Position numbers and translations under genes: made by a program
NCBI GenBank assembly: GCA_022572885.1
Contig: JACZVC010000010.1
Span: 1 to 64,000, forward strand
Source: Pseudomonadota bacterium
Lineage (GTDB): Bacteria; Pseudomonadota; Gammaproteobacteria; Steroidobacterales; MnTg04
Direction: 5' to 3'
Length of the DNA stretch: 64,000 nucleotides
Shown here: positions 8,474 to 15,369 of the stretch, in pieces
How the letters are laid out: every line of letters begins with the position of its first letter
Position numbering within the stretch: position 1 is the first letter of the stretch
Notes under the pieces: generated by a model
The model's database searches: none
Told to the model about the DNA's origin: nothing
The model's input: only the letters and a program-made list of their open reading frames with translations

Positions 8474-9439
8474 ATGTACTCAACAATTACAGGTACCGGC
8501 CGTTATCTGCCGGAAAAAATTCTTACAAATTTTGATCTGGAGAAAATGGTCGATACCACCGATGAGTGGATCAGGACACGCAGCGGTATTGAGCGCAGGC
8601 ACCTGTCTGCAGAGGGCCAGACGACATCGGACCTTTGTGTAGAGGCGGCGAAAAACGCCATGGACGCAGCGGGCGTGGGTCCCGACGACATCGATTTTAT
8701 TGCTATCGGGACAACTACGCCGGACAGGGTCTTTCCGAACACCGGTGTGCTGGTGCAGGAAAAGCTCGGCATCCGGGGTTGTGCGGCCTTCAGCGTCGAA
8801 GCCGCCTGCACCGGGTTCATCTATGCCCTGAGCATCACCGACAAATATGTTCGTGCCGGTGACGCCAAGTGTGCACTGGTCATCGGCGCCGAACGCCTTA
8901 GCGGTATGGTCGACTGGACCGACCGGGATACCTGCGTTTTGTTCGGCGATGGCGCTGGCGCAGTTATCCTCAAACCATCCGAAGAACCGGGAATCGTATC
9001 GACCCATCTGCATGCCGATGGCAAGTACAAAGACCTGCTGTACTTTCCATCCGGGATATCCGACAAGTTCGAACAGTTGAAAAAAGGCAATGATTTCATT
9101 CGCATGAAAGGCAACGAGGTTTTCAAAGTCGCGGTCAGAACCCTGGGAAGAATCGTCGAGGAAACGCTGGAAAAGAATCAGCTGGAAAAGTCGGATATCG
9201 ACTGGCTGATCCCACATCAGGCGAATATGAGAATAATCCAGGCTACCGCCAGGAAGCTCGGAATGCCGATGGAGCGGGTGATTCAGACGATCAAGGATCA
9301 CGGCAATACGTCGGCTGCATCGGTTCCCATGGCCCTGGATGTTGCAGTCCGGGATGGCCGTATCCAGCGTGGCGATACTTTGCTCCTGGAAGCGTTTGGC
9401 GGGGGGTTTACCTGGGGTTCGGCGCTGATTAAATACTAA
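8474..9439 (+). CDS. fabH: 3-oxoacyl-[ACP] synthase III (FabH)
   Basis: FabH starts each fatty acid chain by condensing acetyl-CoA with malonyl-ACP. The 321-residue protein has the thiolase-fold catalytic triad: Cys112 in VEAACTGF, His in the LIPHQANMRI motif, and Asn in HGNTSAASVP. The ATG follows the plsX stop immediately. In many gammaproteobacteria fabD, fabG, acpP and fabF come next. Here the operon ends and a convergent small gene follows, so the rest of the fatty acid cluster must lie elsewhere. Confidence 0.97.
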   Translation: MYSTITGTGRYLPEKILTNFDLEKMVDTTDEWIRTRSGIERRHLSAEGQTTSDLCVEAAKNAMDAAGVGPDDIDFIAIGTTTPDRVFPNTGVLVQEKLGIRGCAAFSVEAACTGFIYALSITDKYVRAGDAKCALVIGAERLSGMVDWTDRDTCVLFGDGAGAVILKPSEEPGIVSTHLHADGKYKDLLYFPSGISDKFEQLKKGNDFIRMKGNEVFKVAVRTLGRIVEETLEKNQLEKSDIDWLIPHQANMRIIQATARKLGMPMERVIQTIKDHGNTSAASVPMALDVAVRDGRIQRGDTLLLEAFGGGFTWGSALIKY

Positions 9440-9493
9440 ACTCACGCAACGTCAGCTTCCGCGCCACCGGAAGTATTCCAGCGCAGACGCTGG

Positions 9494-9679
9494 TTAACAG
9501 CCCTGTCTTACTCGTTCGCGCCAGACCTCGTACGGGTCCCAGCCCGGGTTAGAAGCCCGCTCTTCCTTGACCGGCAGACCGCCGTGACGTACCTGTTGTT
9601 GCCAGAGTGTGTAAGTGTCCCAATGAAACTGTCCTGTTACCGAGACAGGGTCTTGCTGCTTTATGGTTTTCGTCTGCAT
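9494..9679 (-). CDS. Small protein with duplicated W-D-x-Y-x-x-W-x3-VR-x-G motif
   Basis: This 61-residue protein is not recognised. Two halves repeat one pattern: HWDTYTLWQQQVRHG (about 19-33) and GWDPYEVWRERVRQG (about 46-60), giving W-D-[TP]-Y-x2-W-x3-V-R-x-G twice. The repeated aromatic and basic positions argue for a real, selected peptide, perhaps a pair of amphipathic helices. The ATG has a Shine-Dalgarno GAGGA 10 bases upstream. Two perfect CRP-type sites lie 32-87 bases upstream of the start. There is no signal peptide or membrane segment. It converges with fabH. The function is unknown; a regulated micro-protein is the best description. Confidence 0.6.
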   Translation of the reverse strand: MQTKTIKQQDPVSVTGQFHWDTYTLWQQQVRHGGLPVKEERASNPGWDPYEVWRERVRQGC

Positions 9680-9710
9680 TTATTGAAAGTCCTCAGGGAC
9701 TCTTTGTTTT

Positions 9711-9726
9711 TGTGACGGGGTTCACA
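9711..9726. promoter_or_regulatory. CRP/Vfr-type binding site, proximal
   Basis: TGTGA (9711-9715), six bases, TCACA (9722-9726) is a perfect match to the CRP core TGTGA-N6-TCACA. It is centred about 40 bases upstream of the start of the 61-residue minus-strand gene, so it lies in or near its promoter. Whether it activates or represses depends on the transcription start, which I could not place. Confidence 0.65.
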
Positions 9727-9750
9727 GTATCCGCTTCAGAGCTTTTTGAG

Positions 9751-9766
9751 TGTGAACTGGTTCACA
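9751..9766. promoter_or_regulatory. CRP/Vfr-type binding site, distal
   Basis: TGTGA (9751-9755), ACTGGT, TCACA (9762-9766) again matches the CRP core. It sits inside a longer perfect inverted repeat AGTGTGAAC-TG-GTTCACACT (9749-9768). Its centre is exactly 40 bases from the centre of the proximal site, close to four helical turns, so two dimers would bind the same DNA face upstream of the 61-residue gene. Confidence 0.7.
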
Positions 9767-9907
9767 CTTTTGATGGTTGCTGTAGCCGTGTACAAATGCG
9801 GCTATCCAAAGAATAGCACCGAAAACCACTAAACGGCCGTATTTGACAATATTCTTGCATACGACGCGGTTGCAACGACGGCGGATTAAACATAATCCGG
9901 CCGGCGA

Positions 9908-10471
9908 CTACCAAAGGGGAACGTGTTGATCCTTGGCTGGCGCCGAATCATGGTCTCGTTGCTTTCGCCTGAGCATGCGCGCGTGCAGGCTGTCGCGTTT
10001 CTTTTCCAGACGCCGCGATCTCGCCGCAGCATCCTGGTAAGAAAACCGCTGTGAGAAAGACTCCCGGAAAGTGCAGAAGTCACTATAGGCCTCGATATCG
10101 TGTTTGAGTTCGCGAAAGACGAGTTCAACCATAATCGCATCATCGAGGAATCCCAGGCCCGGAATATGATCGGGAATCAAATCGTCCGGATCGCCGAAAT
10201 AGGCGAGGGCCGAGAGAACTTTGGCGCACTCTTTTCGCGGTAAGGCCCACTCCTGGTCACTGATCATATCGACCATGGCCGCCAGTTTTTCCACCCGTTC
10301 CTTTACGAAATGGGGCACGTCGATACGGGCGATTTCATTCATGGTCGCTTGCGCACCGGCGATGATGTCCTCATCGTCGCCAATGCGAACCGCATTATGC
10401 GCACGCTTCATTTCCTTGCGAAAATGCTTGAGGTCTTGCTCGCTGATTTCAAAAGTGACTTTCAATGGCAT
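9908..10471 (-). CDS. YkvA/DUF1232-like protein
   Basis: This is a protein of 187 residues from the ATG at 10471; a GTG two codons upstream is possible. The central part reads LAYFGDPDDLIPDHIPGLGFLDDAIMVELV, split here only for description. It matches the DUF1232 (YkvA) hallmark of a short segment around DLIPD, P-x-x-G-x-x-DD. The N-terminus is helical and acidic. The C-terminus after about 130 is strongly basic with R/K repeats (RSRRLEKKRD, RMLRRKQRD). Typical YkvA proteins are membrane-associated, but here no clear transmembrane helix is seen. The molecular function is unknown. It is divergent from the L,D-transpeptidase gene and separated from the small CRP-linked gene by about 230 bases. 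Confidence 0.75.
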   Translation of the reverse strand: MPLKVTFEISEQDLKHFRKEMKRAHNAVRIGDDEDIIAGAQATMNEIARIDVPHFVKERVEKLAAMVDMISDQEWALPRKECAKVLSALAYFGDPDDLIPDHIPGLGFLDDAIMVELVFRELKHDIEAYSDFCTFRESFSQRFSYQDAAARSRRLEKKRDSLHARMLRRKQRDHDSAPAKDQHVPLW

Positions 10472-10707
10472 CCACACACGCGACCCGGTCCATGTAGCGG
10501 ACTACAGACTACGCAGCGCACCGCGGTGGGTCAATGGCGCCACGACGAGCCGATGGGTATAGTCAGTCTGGCCGAGACGCGAGACACGAGGTCTTTGCTA
10601 TCAGGAGCTGATCCGCCGACCATTTAACGCGGGCCGCGCAACAAGGACTATTGGCGCCATGCGGTTTATAATTGTCCATTGAGAAAATCGAGGGATTCGG
10701 GTTATCC

Positions 10708-11673
10708 ATGGCCAAATGCGATAAAGCACGGGTTGTAGCTGTCGTTTGTATCTGCCTGCTGGCGCCCGCGGCGGGGGCGGATTCCTTTGTCTTGCCACCG
10801 GACGACGTAGACCTGATCGGGACCACCAGCACAATACGCAGTGTTTACGAGGACACGCTGGTACAGATCGCCAGAGACCATGGCCTCGGCTATGCGGAGA
10901 TTCTTCGTGCCAATCCCGGCGTTGATCCCTGGTTGCCTGGTGAAGGAACCGAAATCCTGTTGCCAACACGGTTTATCCTGCCGCCGGTCGAGCGCCGCGG
11001 GATCATCATCAACTTGCCGGAGATGCGGATTTATTACTATCCAAAGCCAGTGGCCGGTGAAACGCCGATGGTAATCACCCACCCGATCAGTATCGGTCGC
11101 ATGGACTGGACGACGCCGCTTGGGAAATCGCGCGTGATCAGCAAGATAAAAAACCCAAGCTGGTATCCACCGGAATCGGTCCGTAAGGAACACGCGGCAG
11201 ATGGCGATCCGTTGCCAAGAATAGTGCCTCCTGGACCCGACAACCCGCTTGGGGCGTTCGCAATGCGGTTGTCGATTCCCGGATATCTGATTCATGGCAC
11301 GAATAAACCATCGGGTGTCGGTATGCGTGTCACTCACGGCTGTATCCGGATGTTGCCCGAGGATATTGAAACTTTTTTTGCGCGCGTGCCGGTCAATACG
11401 CCGGTCCGCATCGTCAACATGCCGAGCAAGGTTGGCTGGTCGATGGATACGCTGTACCTGGAGGTCCACCCGGTTCTGGATGACGACACCGAAAACCTGG
11501 AAAAGAACATGACCACCGTGACCGAAATGCTGGTCGCTGCAACCCGTGAAAAGCAGATAACGGTGGATTGGGCCGCGGCCCGGGATATTTATGAAAACGC
11601 AGTTGGCGTTCCCCTGCAGATGTCGGTACCCGGCAAGAACACGCTGCCCGGGTTCGATCCGGGGGCGCCCTGA
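10708..11673 (+). CDS. L,D-transpeptidase (ErfK/YbiS/YcfS family) with N-terminal LysM
   Basis: These periplasmic enzymes crosslink peptidoglycan or attach Braun-type lipoprotein to it. From ATG 10708 the protein is 321 residues. It has a signal peptide (about 1-24, ending PAAGA-D) and a LysM-like segment (about 45-92: LVQIARDHGLGYAEILRANPG). The YkuD catalytic domain follows, with His196 (IHGTN) and the THGCIRM motif carrying nucleophile Cys212. The architecture and the length of just over 300 match E. coli YbiS/ErfK/YcfS, which link Lpp to the cell wall. The gene directly faces an OprI/Lpp-like lipoprotein ending in SRK, and the two share a terminator. A TTG 36 bases upstream would lengthen the N-terminus but spoil the signal peptide. 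Confidence 0.92.
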   Translation: MAKCDKARVVAVVCICLLAPAAGADSFVLPPDDVDLIGTTSTIRSVYEDTLVQIARDHGLGYAEILRANPGVDPWLPGEGTEILLPTRFILPPVERRGIIINLPEMRIYYYPKPVAGETPMVITHPISIGRMDWTTPLGKSRVISKIKNPSWYPPESVRKEHAADGDPLPRIVPPGPDNPLGAFAMRLSIPGYLIHGTNKPSGVGMRVTHGCIRMLPEDIETFFARVPVNTPVRIVNMPSKVGWSMDTLYLEVHPVLDDDTENLEKNMTTVTEMLVAATREKQITVDWAAARDIYENAVGVPLQMSVPGKNTLPGFDPGAP

Positions 11674-11693
11674 TATGGCCCGTTTTTGGACCT

Positions 11694-11730
11694 AAAAAAA
11701 ACGCCGCGATAAAAGCGGCGTTTCTTTTTC
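11694..11730. terminator. Bidirectional rho-independent terminator
   Basis: The stem ACGCCGC (11701-11707) / GCGGCGT (11715-11721) has a 7-base loop, with seven A on the left and TTTCTTTTT on the right. It serves the transpeptidase transcript on plus and the lipoprotein transcript on minus. Confidence 0.9.
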
Positions 11731-11743
11731 CAGCCTTCAGCGC

Positions 11744-12043
11744 TTACTTTCTGCTGGCTTTCTCGAACATACGGCTGATTCTTTCGCCGTTCGCGTCACA
11801 GCATGCCTGCGCGCCGCTTGCAGCCTGCATGGCCTGGTTCGCGGTGTTCTGCGCGCCCTGTGCCGCCGATGAAGCATCACTGGCGGCAGAAGCAGCAGCG
11901 TTGGCCGCCGACTGGGCAGCGGATACCGCACGTTCCAGCGCGGCGACTCGGTCCTCAAGACCGTCCGTCGTTGCACATCCGGCCAGTCCGATGCTCATTA
12001 CCAAAGCCGCCAGCATGGCTCCCTTCTTCATTGCTTTACTCAT
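11744..12043 (-). CDS. oprI: OprI/Lpp-like major outer-membrane lipoprotein
   Basis: This 99-residue Braun-type lipoprotein would anchor the outer membrane to peptidoglycan. A signal peptide ends in the lipobox LAGC with lipidated Cys23. The mature part is an alanine zipper: heptad-like repeats of A, S and Q from about 31 to 80, a trimeric coiled coil in the family. The C-terminus RMFEKASRK is nearly identical to the end of Pseudomonas OprI (RMLEKASRK), whose final lysine, here Lys99, is joined to peptidoglycan. One oddity is a pair of adjacent cysteines at 81-82, unusual for this family. A strong ribosome binding site (AGGGGA) precedes the ATG. It converges with an L,D-transpeptidase gene, the enzyme class that makes this crosslink. 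Confidence 0.93.
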   Translation of the reverse strand: MSKAMKKGAMLAALVMSIGLAGCATTDGLEDRVAALERAVSAAQSAANAAASAASDASSAAQGAQNTANQAMQAASGAQACCDANGERISRMFEKASRK

Positions 12044-12232
12044 TCCGGGTTCCCCTAAGTTTATTGATCAATAATGGTCTAAAATGCCGGCGCAATCAGC
12101 AATTCCGTTGTCGATTCGCGCACGGTGTATGACCGTACTCTAAAGCCCTGCCGGGAATCAAGCATCCGCAGGTGCTGATTCGCCAGGTTGGCGATAAAAA
12201 ACACCGGGGCAAGATGTCGGCAAGTCGCGACA

Positions 12233-13843
12233 TCAGTTTCTTTTCCAGGGCCTGAACTTGCGGTCTCGCAGAATCTCGCGGGCGGCATTGTGCCCCGGGA
12301 CACCACTGACACCGCCGCCAGGATGCGCCCCGGCGCCGCATAAATACAAACCCTTGAGGGGAGTCCGGTAATCCGCATAACCGACCATCGGCCTGGCGCT
12401 GAATATCTGGTCCAGCCCCAGCGCTCCGTGAAATATGTCTCCCCCGGGCAATGCAAAACGTTGTTCCAGCGTCAGCGGTGACAAAGCCTCGTAAGCGATC
12501 ACGCTGTTCTTGAAATTGGGCGCGTAAGAATCGACAAAGTCGATGATATGGCGGGCAAAGACATCCTCTTCATCGGCCCATGAACGCCCGTCGGGCAACT
12601 CCGGATTGGCATGCTGACAGAACAAACTGGCGACATGCGCCCCTGGCGGGGCCAGCGTATCGTCGACGGTGCTCGGAATCAGCATTTCCACGATCGGTTG
12701 GCGTGAAAAGCCGAGTTCCATTGCATCGGCATAGGCCTTGTCCATATAGGGCAGGCTCGGCGCCATGATGATGCCCGCCTGATGATGAAGCGCGGGCTTG
12801 GTCCCTGGCAGACAGCTGAAATCAGGCAACGCCGACAGCGCGACGTTCATCCGGAACGATCCGGAGGCACACCGATATCGTTTCATGCGCCGGCTGAACT
12901 CGATCGGCACGGCGTCGGCAGCCACCAGTTTTTCGTATAGCAGTTTGGGGTTCAGGTTGGCGGCGACGATAGCGGCGAAATGTTGCTCGCCGGATTCGAG
13001 TTCCACGCCGATGGCGCGTCCATTGTCGGTCAGCACACTGCGCACCGGTGCATCGGTCCGGATGTCCACGCCACGCGATTCCGCTTCCCGCGCCATCGCC
13101 TGGGTAATCGTGCCCATGCCGCCGATGGCGTGTCCCCAGGTGCCTTTCTTGCCGTTGACCTCGCCGATCACATGATGCAACAGGACATAACCGGATCCCG
13201 GGGAGTAGGGGCTGCCAAAATTGCCGACCACGGCGTCAAAACCCAGCACGGCCTTGATCGGGTCTGACTCAAACCAGCCATCGAGCATGTAACCGGCGCT
13301 GCGGGTCATCAGTTCGTGGAAGTCTCTTTGTTGTTCCCGGCTGAGTTTGCGCCAGCGGTTCCCCATCCTGATGACGCTCATCAGGCTGTCGATACCGCCA
13401 CCCTGGTTTGGCGGAGTTTCCAGCAGCGAGTCTCGAACCAGGCCGGCGACGGCTTCGAGCATGCGGTAAAACGCAGGCAGGGTTTTTGCATCCCGTTTGC
13501 TGAATTTTGCCACCTCGGCAGCCGTACCTCCGGGGCCGCCCACGCTCAGGCTGTTGCCATCGGGCAAGGGCAGGAAATTGTCCATTGGGCGGCTGACGAT
13601 TTGCAAACCGTTTTCGTGCAGGCGCAGATCGCGGATGATCACCGGGTGCAGCAGGCTGACCGTGTAGGCGGCGGTCGAATTCCTGAATCCTGGAGCAAAC
13701 TCCTCGGTAACCGCTGCGCCGCCGACGATAGGCCGGCGTTCGAAAATTCTGACCTTGAGTCCGCCGGCGGCCAGATAGCTCGCGCAGACCAGGCCGTTGT
13801 GGCCACCGCCGATAATCAAAGCATCGAACTTCCGGTCAGGCAT
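12233..13843 (-). CDS. PYROXD2-like FAD-dependent oxidoreductase (phytoene desaturase superfamily)
   Basis: This flavoprotein is of the amine-oxidase/phytoene-desaturase superfamily, and its length and motifs most resemble bacterial homologues of PYROXD2; the substrate is unknown. The 536-residue protein opens with the dinucleotide-binding motif IIGGGHNGLVCASYLA (about 8-23), followed by an acid-ended second strand (RIFERRPIVGG). Near the C-terminus GLYLCGAGAHPGGGVSG closes the FAD site, as in carotenoid desaturases. No other carotenoid gene is nearby, so pigment synthesis is not supported. The start is ATG 13843 (MPDRKFD); the longer open frame upstream lacks support and would run toward the lexA promoter. 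It is divergent from lexA, with the LexA boxes about 110-145 bases upstream of its start. Confidence 0.88.
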   Translation of the reverse strand: MPDRKFDALIIGGGHNGLVCASYLAAGGLKVRIFERRPIVGGAAVTEEFAPGFRNSTAAYTVSLLHPVIIRDLRLHENGLQIVSRPMDNFLPLPDGNSLSVGGPGGTAAEVAKFSKRDAKTLPAFYRMLEAVAGLVRDSLLETPPNQGGGIDSLMSVIRMGNRWRKLSREQQRDFHELMTRSAGYMLDGWFESDPIKAVLGFDAVVGNFGSPYSPGSGYVLLHHVIGEVNGKKGTWGHAIGGMGTITQAMAREAESRGVDIRTDAPVRSVLTDNGRAIGVELESGEQHFAAIVAANLNPKLLYEKLVAADAVPIEFSRRMKRYRCASGSFRMNVALSALPDFSCLPGTKPALHHQAGIIMAPSLPYMDKAYADAMELGFSRQPIVEMLIPSTVDDTLAPPGAHVASLFCQHANPELPDGRSWADEEDVFARHIIDFVDSYAPNFKNSVIAYEALSPLTLEQRFALPGGDIFHGALGLDQIFSARPMVGYADYRTPLKGLYLCGAGAHPGGGVSGVPGHNAAREILRDRKFRPWKRN

Positions 13844-13937
13844 GGGTCTTCCCTGGTCTGTGGAGTGGTGGGCGGGTCGGCGCATTGTGAGCAAAGGGGC
13901 CGGCCGGGGCAAGGCGGCCGCCTCGCCGGCAAAGGGC

Positions 13938-13965
13938 TTGCGTAATGACCCTGTCTGTATATAAT
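13938..13965 (+). promoter_or_regulatory. lexA promoter
   Basis: The -35 box TTGCGT (13938-13943), a 16-base spacer and the -10 box TATAAT (13960-13965) are followed by a short leader to the ATG at 13997. The -10 box lies inside the first LexA box, so bound repressor would occlude RNA polymerase. Confidence 0.7.
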
Positions 13966-13970
13966 CACAG
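13955..13970. promoter_or_regulatory. LexA (SOS) box 1
   Basis: CTGT (13955-13958), eight A/T-rich bases and ACAG (13967-13970) give CTGT-N8-ACAG, the gammaproteobacterial SOS consensus. It overlaps the -10 box of lexA. Confidence 0.9.
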
Positions 13971-13973
13971 TAA

Positions 13974-13989
13974 CTGTTTATTTGCACAG
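13974..13989. promoter_or_regulatory. LexA (SOS) box 2
   Basis: CTGT (13974-13977), eight bases and ACAG (13986-13989) form a second full match, 19 bases centre-to-centre from box 1 and ending 7 bases before the lexA start codon. Two boxes before lexA are also found in E. coli and indicate tight autorepression. Confidence 0.85.
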
Positions 13990-13996
13990 GTGCGCC

Positions 13997-14623
13997 ATGA
14001 AAGAACTGACCCCAAGACAGCAACAGGTTCTCGAATTGTTAAGAAGCTTTATCGAAGAACGCGGCATGCCGCCGACCCGCGCGGAAATCGCCAAGGCACT
14101 GGGCTTTCGCTCGGCCAATGCGGCGGAAGACCATTTGCGGGCTCTGGAGCGCAAAGGGGTGATCGATCTTTGCCGGGGTACTTCGCGGGGCATCCGCCTG
14201 CGCGATTCCCTGCGTGTACAGATGGGTATACCCCTGGTTGGCCGGGTGGCGGCGGGCAGGCCCATCCTGGCTGAGGAGCATATCGAGACCCGCTACCAGA
14301 TCGATCCCGCTTTATTCAGTCCGCGGCCACACTATCTGCTGCAGGTCAAAGGCATGAGTATGAAAGACGCCGGCATCCTGGATGGCGACCTGGTCGCGGT
14401 ACATCGCACACCGGATATTCGCAATCGGCAGATCGTCGTGGTGAGGCTGGATGATGAAGTCACGGTGAAACGTTACCGCCAGGTGGGCAAACAGGTCTGG
14501 TTGTTGCCGGAGAATGAAGACTTTGAACCCATTGAAATCGACCTGAGCGAACAAGCCATGGTGATTGAAGGTGTTGTGGTCGGCGTGCTGCGCCGGGATG
14601 TGAACGGGAAACTGCACGGATGA
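13997..14623 (+). CDS. lexA: SOS repressor LexA
   Basis: LexA represses DNA-damage genes until RecA filaments trigger its self-cleavage. The 208-residue protein has the N-terminal winged helix ([35 protein letters not shown]). The cleavage site Ala86-Gly87 (VAAGRP) is followed by catalytic Ser121 (KGMSMKD) and Lys158 (VTVKRY) of the serine/lysine dyad. All functional residues are present. The start is ATG 13997; an upstream in-frame start at 13982 would lie inside SOS box 2 and is rejected. The stop overlaps the imuA start (ATGA), making lexA the first gene of the mutasome operon. It may be the only LexA or a second LexA2, which the window cannot decide. Confidence 0.97.
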   Translation: MKELTPRQQQVLELLRSFIEERGMPPTRAEIAKALGFRSANAAEDHLRALERKGVIDLCRGTSRGIRLRDSLRVQMGIPLVGRVAAGRPILAEEHIETRYQIDPALFSPRPHYLLQVKGMSMKDAGILDGDLVAVHRTPDIRNRQIVVVRLDDEVTVKRYRQVGKQVWLLPENEDFEPIEIDLSEQAMVIEGVVVGVLRRDVNGKLHG

Positions 14624-15306
14624 GCATGGGTCTGGAGGCATTGGCGGCTCTGCCGGGGGTCTGGCGCGGGGCTGAAGCCAAAACCGCGCTTGCCGTGCTC
14701 GCTACCGGTTTTACCGAGCTGGATGATTGTTTATTGGGCAGGGGTGGGGGCGGGGGCTGGCCGGTCGGCGCACTGACCGAGATCTGCACGCAGGTGCCAG
14801 GTAGCGGCGAGGTCAGCCTGGTTATCCCGGCACTGGCCGCCCTGAGCGATGGCAGCATTGACGACATGGGCTGGATCGCCTGGATTTCGCCGCCCCATTC
14901 GCTGTATCCGCCTGCCCTGGCTGCCGGTGGCGTACGTCTGTCTCGCCTGTTGATGGCGCAGGCCGCCGATCCCACCGATGTACTGTGGGGGATGGAGCAG
15001 GCGCTGCGTTCCGGCAGTTGCCAGGCGGTGCTGGGCTGGGTGGATAAAACCAACGAGCGGAGTCTCAGGCGCTTGCAGCTGGCCGCTGAATCTACCCGTG
15101 CCTGGGCAGTGTTGTACCGGCCGGCTCATTGCCTGGAACAGGCATCGCCGGCTGCGCTGAGACTGCGGCTGACGGCGGTTGCCGAAGGTCTGGAGATTGA
15201 GATGCTCAAAAACCGGGGTGGCCGGCCGGGTCGCTGCCGTATTCCTTGGGCGGCGCTGAGACCGGGCACAAGCGGCCACGGTGGACATTGCCAGACCGCT
15301 TTATAA
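14620..15306 (+). CDS. imuA: Translesion synthesis-associated protein ImuA
   Basis: ImuA is the RecA/SulA-like partner of ImuB and DnaE2 in the damage-inducible mutasome. The 228-residue protein shows the family pattern: the [25 protein letters not shown] region near 30-55, equivalent to the RecA N-terminal fold but without a proper Walker A lysine. A conserved [13 protein letters not shown] motif (about 88-100) and a C-terminal glycine/arginine-rich segment (NRGGRPGRC) follow. It overlaps lexA by four bases. A second ATG two codons in (14626) is equally possible. Membership of a lexA-imuA-imuB-dnaE2 operon makes the identification firm, though its biochemical role in mutagenesis is only partly known. 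Confidence 0.92.
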   Translation: MSMGLEALAALPGVWRGAEAKTALAVLATGFTELDDCLLGRGGGGGWPVGALTEICTQVPGSGEVSLVIPALAALSDGSIDDMGWIAWISPPHSLYPPALAAGGVRLSRLLMAQAADPTDVLWGMEQALRSGSCQAVLGWVDKTNERSLRRLQLAAESTRAWAVLYRPAHCLEQASPAALRLRLTAVAEGLEIEMLKNRGGRPGRCRIPWAALRPGTSGHGGHCQTAL

Positions 15307-15369
15307 AAATAAATATAAATAAAACAAATAGTTATATATTAAAGTTAATAAATAATTTAAATAAACTCC
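15307..15369. other. AT-rich spacer between imuA and imuB
   Basis: Of the 63 bases, 57 are A or T, in sharp contrast to the GC-rich genes on both sides. There is no Shine-Dalgarno sequence before the imuB ATG. Stop codons occur in all plus frames. It could hold an internal promoter, a site for a nucleoid protein, or an enhancer of translation. It contains a 14-mer (15335-15348) that recurs at 47102-47115 in another AT-rich gap. Confidence 0.7.

Noticed and set aside
12062-12073. TATTGATCAATA palindrome upstream of the lipoprotein gene as an FNR site
   Set aside because: FNR needs TTGAT and ATCAA separated by four bases; here the half-sites overlap.
12233-13843. Carotenoid biosynthesis gene (phytoene desaturase)
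   Set aside because: Sequence features are closer to PYROXD2-like proteins and no crtB, crtE or crtY genes are nearby.
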